From Bacteroidales bacterium UBA3742 (GTDB taxonomy: Bacteria; Bacteroidota; Bacteroidia; Bacteroidales; Paludibacteraceae): a DNA stretch of 17,365 nt. Of the stretch, positions 14,311 to 17,365 are shown in pieces; within the stretch, counting starts at the first letter, position 1; each line of letters starts with the position of its first letter. The stretch is from the NCBI GenBank assembly GCA_002371785.1, contig DFGU01000079.1:6646-24010 (forward strand). The letters are read 5' to 3'. The notes beneath the pieces were generated by a model. The model saw only the letters and a program-made list of their open reading frames with translations. It did not search any database and had not been told where the DNA came from. The position numbers and the translations under genes were made by a program.

Positions 14311-15552
14311 ATGACCCAAGTCATTCTCCGTCCCCATAAGGAGGAGTCGCTCCTCCGCTTCCATCCCTGGGTTTTCTCGGGTGCTATAGCGCGTATAGCG
14401 CTCGATCCCGACTATCCCTACGATGCCCCCCGCGAGGGTGACCTGGTCCAGGTGCGCTCGTCCCGAGGCGATATACTCGGTGTGGGCCATTGGCAGGTGG
14501 GCTCTATTGCAGTGCGTATTCTGATGTTTGGTGTCGAGGCCTTGCCGGCTGATTTCTGGACCGCTACTATCGCTGCGGCTTACCGCGTACGCGAGTCGCT
14601 CGGCCTCATCCGTCCGGATAATGATACCTACCGCCTTGTTCATGGCGAGGGTGATTTCCTGCCGGGACTGATCGTCGATGTCTATGCTGATACGGCGGTG
14701 GTCCAGGCCCACTCTGTCGGAATGCACTATGCCCGTCACGACGTCGCTCAAGCTATTGTCTCCGCCGTACCCGCTGTCCGGAATGTCTACTACAAGTCCG
14801 ACGATACCCTCCCCTTCAAGGCCCAACTCGATGGCGACCGTGTAGGCTACCTAATCCACAATCAACAATCCACAATCGACAATCCACAATCCGACTTCTG
14901 GTCCACCGAGAATGGTCTCCAGTTCCGCATTGATTGGTTGCGTGGCCAGAAGACCGGCTTCTTTGTTGACCAGCGTGAGAACCGTGCCCTCGTCGAGCGC
15001 TATGCGCGTGGCAAGGATGTGCTCAATATGTTCTGCTACACCGGTGGCTTCTCGCTCTATGCCTTGCGTGGCGGTGCCCGTACTGTCGATTCGGTCGATG
15101 TCAGCCAGAAAGCCATCGACCTGGTCAACGTCAACGTGGCTCGCAACTTCCCCGACGACCCGCGTCATCATGCCTATGCCGCCGATGCCTTCGATTTCCT
15201 CAATGAGAAAATCACAAATCATAAATCTGAAATCACAAATTATGATCTGATCATCCTCGATCCTCCTGCTTTCGCCAAGCATCGCGACGCCGTACGCAAT
15301 GCCCTGCGAGGCTACCAGCGTATCAACGCCAAGGCTATCCGGCAGATCCGTCCGGGTGGCATACTCTTCACCTTCTCTTGCTCCCAGGCGGTGGACAAAG
15401 AGGCCTTCCGTTTGGCTGTCTTCAGCGCGGCTGCCAGCGTCGGACGACGTGTCCGCATCCTGCATCAGCTCCATCAGCCCCAGGACCATCCGATCAATAT
15501 CTACCACCCCGAAGGCGAGTATCTCAAGGGCCTGGTGCTCTATGTGGAATAA
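14311..15552 (+). CDS. rlmI: RlmI-type class I SAM-dependent rRNA (cytosine-C5) methyltransferase with two in-frame repeat inserts
   Basis: This encodes 413 residues. An N-terminal PUA-like RNA-binding domain (about 1-75; HPWVFSGAI) is followed by the family signatures YRLVHGEGDFLPGLIVDVY (about 110-128) and GQKTGFFVDQRENR (about 213-226). The SAM-binding motif I is NMFCYTGGFSLYAL (near 239-252), followed by the acidic strand VDSVDVS. The active-site motif LDPPAF is at about 315-320, and FSCS (near 355-358) carries the candidate catalytic Cys. The family methylates C1962 of 23S rRNA to m5C in E. coli. Residues about 182-195 (HNQQSTIDNPQSD core) and 300-311 (ITNHKSEITNY core) are encoded by heptanucleotide arrays placed just before conserved segments. 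They account for the protein being slightly longer than the usual 390-400 residues. No Shine-Dalgarno is seen; a repeat array lies directly upstream. Confidence 0.88.
   Translation: MTQVILRPHKEESLLRFHPWVFSGAIARIALDPDYPYDAPREGDLVQVRSSRGDILGVGHWQVGSIAVRILMFGVEALPADFWTATIAAAYRVRESLGLIRPDNDTYRLVHGEGDFLPGLIVDVYADTAVVQAHSVGMHYARHDVAQAIVSAVPAVRNVYYKSDDTLPFKAQLDGDRVGYLIHNQQSTIDNPQSDFWSTENGLQFRIDWLRGQKTGFFVDQRENRALVERYARGKDVLNMFCYTGGFSLYALRGGARTVDSVDVSQKAIDLVNVNVARNFPDDPRHHAYAADAFDFLNEKITNHKSEITNYDLIILDPPAFAKHRDAVRNALRGYQRINAKAIRQIRPGGILFTFSCSQAVDKEAFRLAVFSAAASVGRRVRILHQLHQPQDHPINIYHPEGEYLKGLVLYVE
14853..14894 (+). repeat. In-frame heptanucleotide array (AATCNAC x6) in rlmI, first insert
   Basis: Six units of 7 bases (42 bases, 14 codons): AATCCAC 14853, AATCAAC 14860, AATCCAC 14867, AATCGAC 14874, AATCCAC 14881 and AATCCGA 14888-14894. 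The fifth base is the main variable one. It encodes a polar Asn/Gln/Ser-rich loop before the strand leading to the GQKTGFF motif, a position likely to tolerate insertion. Confidence 0.9.
15209..15243 (+). repeat. In-frame heptanucleotide array (AAATCAY x5) in rlmI, second insert
   Basis: Five units: AAATCAC 15209, AAATCAT 15216, AAATCTG 15223, AAATCAC 15230 and the degenerate AAATTAT 15237-15243. In the gene frame they give KITNHKSEITNYD, again with a seven-residue period. It sits immediately before the conserved DLIILDPPAF active-site strand. Confidence 0.88.
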
Positions 15553-15587
15553 AATTTCAATATCCGGTTGACAATTTGCACATTATA

Positions 15588-15619
15588 TTTGTGTATATCG
15601 GATTTTTGTTGTACCTTTG
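15588..15619 (+). promoter_or_regulatory. Bacteroidota-type promoter for the lipoprotein gene
   Basis: TTTG at 15588-15591 and TACCTTTG at 15612-15619 are separated by exactly 20 bases, a perfect match to the Bacteroidota consensus. Transcription should start near 15625, leaving about 25 bases of A/T-rich leader before the ATG at 15650. It separates the lipoprotein from the upstream methyltransferase transcript. No clear terminator was seen between them. Confidence 0.85.
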
Positions 15620-15649
15620 CAGTCCGTTTTAAAATTTTGAATTACGAGA

Positions 15650-16081
15650 ATGAAAAAATCGTTACTTTTTATCGTTGTAGCGCTCTGCTTCTGGGCATGC
15701 GCTAAGGAGCAAAAGCCGGAGCCTCAGGAGCTTATGAACGCTTTTGTAGCCAATACGGATTCTGTCTGTGCCGGCCAGGTGCTGGGTGATGAGAGCAATG
15801 CTACTTCTATCACCGCGGTTACCTATCAGGATAGTACGCTTCTCTTCGCTTGTACGCTCAGCCGGGATGCTGAGATCGAGCTCGAGTTGCTCGAAGCTAC
15901 GGCCGAGGACAACCTCATGCCCGATGTAGAGAATCAGGTGGCTCACATCCTGGGCGACTCTATCATGGCGGCTGACCATCCCGAGGTGCTTCAGATGCTT
16001 ACCGACGAGCATGCTCGCGTCATCTTCCGCGTCAGCGACGCCCAGGGTCAGTCCTTCGATTTGCTCGCAAAACAGTACTAA
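15650..16081 (+). CDS. Small lipoprotein of unknown function
   Basis: This encodes 143 residues. The N-terminus MKKSLLFIVVALCFWAC is a lipoprotein signal with a lipobox-like FWAC and the acceptor Cys at residue 17. After a charged linker (AKEQKPEPQE) the protein is small and acidic with no motif I recognise. It has its own promoter and is followed by the ribosomal operon promoter, so it is probably monocistronic. It is likely anchored to the inner or outer membrane on the periplasmic side. Expression of the reading frame is supported by the well-placed promoter and lipobox. Confidence 0.75.
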   Translation: MKKSLLFIVVALCFWACAKEQKPEPQELMNAFVANTDSVCAGQVLGDESNATSITAVTYQDSTLLFACTLSRDAEIELELLEATAEDNLMPDVENQVAHILGDSIMAADHPEVLQMLTDEHARVIFRVSDAQGQSFDLLAKQY

Positions 16082-16103
16082 TTTGCGAAAATTTGCTTTT
16101 TTT
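16065..16103 (+). terminator. Possible weak terminator overlapping the lipoprotein stop codon
   Basis: TCGCAAA (16065-16071) pairs with TTTGCGA (16082-16088) around a 10-base loop that contains the TAA stop. A run of seven T follows at 16097-16103. The stem is short and A/T-rich and the T-run is 8 bases away, so this is only a candidate. Confidence 0.3.
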
Positions 16104-16134
16104 CGAGAAAAAATTTGCATATCTCGAGAAAAAG
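16096..16134 (+). repeat. Inverted repeat flanking the -33 element of the ribosomal operon promoter
   Basis: CTTTTTTTCGAGA (16096-16108) and TCTCGAGAAAAAG (16122-16134) are inverted copies matching at 12 of 13 positions, separated by 13 bases. The spacer contains the -33 TTTG at 16114-16117. This could be an operator or simply reflect an A/T-rich promoter. The right arm includes the palindrome CTCGAG. Confidence 0.5.
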
Positions 16135-16145
16135 CAGTAACTTTG
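16114..16145 (+). promoter_or_regulatory. Bacteroidota-type promoter of the rpsF-rpsR-rplI operon
   Basis: TTTG at 16114-16117 and TAACTTTG at 16138-16145 have 20 bases between them, matching the phylum consensus. The start of transcription would be near 16151, giving a leader of about 100 bases before rpsF, longer than the other two leaders here. Confidence 0.88.
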
Positions 16146-16156
16146 CACGCTTTTTC

Positions 16157-16171
16157 CGCGACTTGCTCGCG
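16157..16171 (+). other. Small hairpin in the ribosomal operon leader
   Basis: CGCGA (16157-16161) pairs with TCGCG (16167-16171) around a 5-base loop, near the 5' end of the predicted rpsF leader. The family often autoregulates through S6:S18 binding to the leader, but I do not recognise the specific motif here. No T-run follows, so it is not a terminator. Confidence 0.4.
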
Positions 16172-16181
16172 AAAGAAATAT

Positions 16182-16217
16182 CCAGTCTACCAGTTGACCA
16201 GTCGACCAGTAGACCAG
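16182..16217 (+). repeat. Octanucleotide tandem array in the rpsF leader
   Basis: Units: CCAGTCTA 16182, CCAGTTGA 16190, CCAGTCGA 16198, CCAGTAGA 16206 and partial CCAG 16214-16217. The ACCAGT core is fixed and two bases vary. The outer parts can pair (GTCTAC 16185-16190 with GTAGAC 16209-16214), and TTG (16194-16196) can pair with CGA (16203-16205), so the array may fold into an imperfect hairpin in the mRNA leader. It differs in period and core from the heptamer family. Confidence 0.85.
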
Positions 16218-16251
16218 AAAATATTAATTAATTAACACTATTTTTATTTTT

Positions 16252-16596
16252 ATGTTAAATCATTACGAGACCGCTTTCGTGTTAACTCCCGTTTTGTCTG
16301 AGCCACAGATGAAGGAAGCGGTAGACAAATTCGAGAATCTTCTCAAGGAGAATGGTGGCACCATTCTTAACCGTGAGGAGTGGGGTATGCGCAAGCTCGC
16401 TTATCCTATCCAGGGTAAAACCACAGGATTCTACGCACTCCTGCAGTTCGACGTAGAGCCTGCATTCATCGCTAAGTTCGAGACTGAGATGTGCCGTGAC
16501 GAGCGTATCATTCGCTTCCTCACCACCCGTCTGGACAAGTATGCTTTTGAGTACGCTGAAAAGCGTCGTAACCATTCTAAAAAAGAGGAGGCTTAA
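16252..16596 (+). CDS. rpsF: 30S ribosomal protein bS6
   Basis: This encodes 114 residues, typical length. The family pattern is clear: [11 protein letters not shown] at the N-terminus, [20 protein letters not shown] in the centre and [15 protein letters not shown] near the end, followed by a charged tail. bS6 binds bS18 and sits on the 30S platform; in Bacteroidota both help form the pocket that hides the 16S anti-SD. The upstream region is A/T-rich without a Shine-Dalgarno, normal for this phylum. The stop is 2 bases before rpsR. Confidence 0.97.
   Translation: MLNHYETAFVLTPVLSEPQMKEAVDKFENLLKENGGTILNREEWGMRKLAYPIQGKTTGFYALLQFDVEPAFIAKFETEMCRDERIIRFLTTRLDKYAFEYAEKRRNHSKKEEA
16586..16591 (+). 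promoter_or_regulatory. Perfect Shine-Dalgarno before rpsR
   Basis: AGGAGG lies 7 bases before the rpsR ATG, the ideal distance. It overlaps the last codons of rpsF (GAG GAG GCT). Bacteroidota ribosomes generally do not use such sites, so a perfect one here is unusual. Confidence 0.75.
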
Positions 16597-16598
16597 TT

Positions 16599-16865
16599 AT
16601 GGCACAGAACAATGAAATTCGTTATTTGACCCCGCAGACCAAGGGTCAGCAGAAGAAGAAATACTGCCGCTTCCTCAAGAGTGGAATTAAGTATATCGAC
16701 TACAAGGATCCTGAGTTCCTCAAGAAGTTCCTCAACGAGCAGGGTAAGATTCTTCCCCGTCGTATCACCGGTACTTCGCTCAAGTATCAGCGCAAGGTTG
16801 CACAGGCTGTTAAGAAGGCACGCCACTTGGCTCTTCTGCCCTACGTTACCGATTTGATGAAATAA
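16599..16865 (+). CDS. rpsR: 30S ribosomal protein bS18
   Basis: This encodes 88 residues. Family features: [38 protein letters not shown] and [19 protein letters not shown]. It partners bS6 on the 30S platform. The start is 2 bases after the rpsF stop, suggesting translational coupling, and a perfect AGGAGG precedes it. Confidence 0.97.
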   Translation: MAQNNEIRYLTPQTKGQQKKKYCRFLKSGIKYIDYKDPEFLKKFLNEQGKILPRRITGTSLKYQRKVAQAVKKARHLALLPYVTDLMK

Positions 16866-16884
16866 GTATTAACCCATCTAAGAG

Positions 16885-16890
16885 AAAGGA
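16885..16890 (+). promoter_or_regulatory. Shine-Dalgarno-like sequence before rplI
   Basis: AAAGGA ends 7 bases before the rplI ATG at 16898. It is weaker than the rpsR site but still matches the anti-SD complement AAGGA. Confidence 0.55.
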
Positions 16891-16897
16891 AACAATC

Positions 16898-17341
16898 ATG
16901 GAAGTAATTCTGATTCAAGACCTGGCTAACCTGGGTTTCAAGAACGACATCGTTAAGGTAAAGGACGGCTACGGCCGCAACTATCTGCTCCCGCAGCGTA
17001 TCGCTGTCATCGCTAACGAAGTTAACCGTAAGCAACTCGCTGAGAACCTCCGTCAGCAGGAGCACAAGCAGGCTAAACTGCTGGCTGACGCTCAGGCACT
17101 CGAGGCTAAGCTCCAGGAGACTGTAATCGAACTTAAGGTGAAGGCTAACGAAGACGGTAAGATCTTCGGCGCTGTGACCACCGCAGCTATCGCTGGCGCA
17201 CTCGCAGCTGTTGAGATCAACATCGACAAGAAGGTCATCACTATCCCCGAGCCCATCAAGGAGCTGGGTGAGCACCTCGCTCAAGCCCGTCTCCACCGTG
17301 AGGTAAAGGCTGATATCAAACTCAATGTTGTAGCTGAGTAA
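16898..17341 (+). CDS. rplI: 50S ribosomal protein bL9
   Basis: This encodes 147 residues, usual length. The N-terminal domain shows MEVILIQDLANLGFKNDIVK and GYGRNYLLPQRIAV. A long connecting helix rich in Lys, Gln and Ala follows, then the C-terminal domain with KIFGAVTTAAIA and a TIPEPIKELGEH segment. It is the third gene of the operon, 32 bases after rpsR. No terminator hairpin is visible in the 24 bases left in the window. Confidence 0.97.
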   Translation: MEVILIQDLANLGFKNDIVKVKDGYGRNYLLPQRIAVIANEVNRKQLAENLRQQEHKQAKLLADAQALEAKLQETVIELKVKANEDGKIFGAVTTAAIAGALAAVEINIDKKVITIPEPIKELGEHLAQARLHREVKADIKLNVVAE

Positions 17342-17354
17342 ACCGTAAATTTTT
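17341..17354 (+). repeat. Possible start of another heptamer array at the window edge
   Basis: AACCGTA (17341-17347) is followed by AATTTTT (17348-17354). The same order (AATCGTA then AATTTTT) occurs in the array at 7206-7219. The window ends too soon to see whether a true array continues. Confidence 0.35.
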
Positions 17355-17365
17355 TTAATTTTTAA

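Noticed and set aside
15568..15590. E. coli-like -35 TTGACA upstream of the lipoprotein gene
   Set aside because: Bacteroidota primary sigma factors do not use this box, and a perfect TTTG-N20-TACCTTTG promoter lies just downstream.
15562..15603. Terminator after rlmI from ATCCG/CGGAT followed by TTTT
   Set aside because: The stem has only 5 pairs with a loop of over 30 bases and overlaps the lipoprotein promoter.
16151..16251. Conserved S6:S18-binding leader motif
   Set aside because: A small hairpin and a repeat hairpin are visible, but I could not match the known conserved bulge and stem arrangement, so I do not call it.

Overview
The window looks like a chromosomal segment of a Bacteroidales bacterium (phylum Bacteroidota). 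Three promoters have the Bacteroidota form (TTTG or TTG near -33, TAnnTTTG near -7) with exactly 20 bases between the boxes. Two very large secreted proteins end in type IX secretion (T9SS)-like C-terminal domains, and the ribosomal proteins bS6, bS18 and bL9 are typical of the phylum. No tRNA, rRNA, transposase or CRISPR array was seen. Every convincing gene is on the + strand.

Layout. (1) 1-3801: the 3' part of a giant surface or secreted protein made of adhesin-type jelly-roll domains and fibronectin type III (FN3) domains. It contains an internally duplicated unit of about 1.07 kb and is followed by a clear terminator. (2) 3876-3964: helically phased A-tracts leading into a Bacteroidota promoter. 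(3) 3997-15552: six closely spaced genes (gaps 5, 59, 30, 6 and 68 bases) with no obvious internal promoter or terminator. They encode a stand-alone outer-membrane beta-barrel, a related beta-barrel fused to regulatory-like and OmpA domains, two paralogous multi-domain T9SS cargo proteins of more than 1000 residues, a nucleoside-phosphorylase-fold hydrolase, and an RlmI-type 23S rRNA methyltransferase. The first four look like a cell-envelope and adhesion module, and the last two are housekeeping enzymes. (4) 15588-16081: a separately promoted small lipoprotein. (5) 16096-17341: the rpsF-rpsR-rplI operon with a promoter, a leader and two Shine-Dalgarno sequences.

The most unusual feature is a dispersed family of heptanucleotide tandem arrays with a fixed AAYC core and a variable trinucleotide. 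Five arrays are visible, all in the same orientation as the genes. Three lie in frame inside the two enzyme genes. One bridges the two enzyme genes and supplies the stop codon of the first. One abuts the start codon of the first T9SS cargo gene, and a possible further one starts at the right edge. A different octamer array (fixed ACCAGT core) lies in the ribosomal operon leader. The other notable point is a perfect AGGAGG before rpsR, in a phylum whose ribosomes normally ignore such sequences because bS6, bS18 and bS21 bury the anti-SD.
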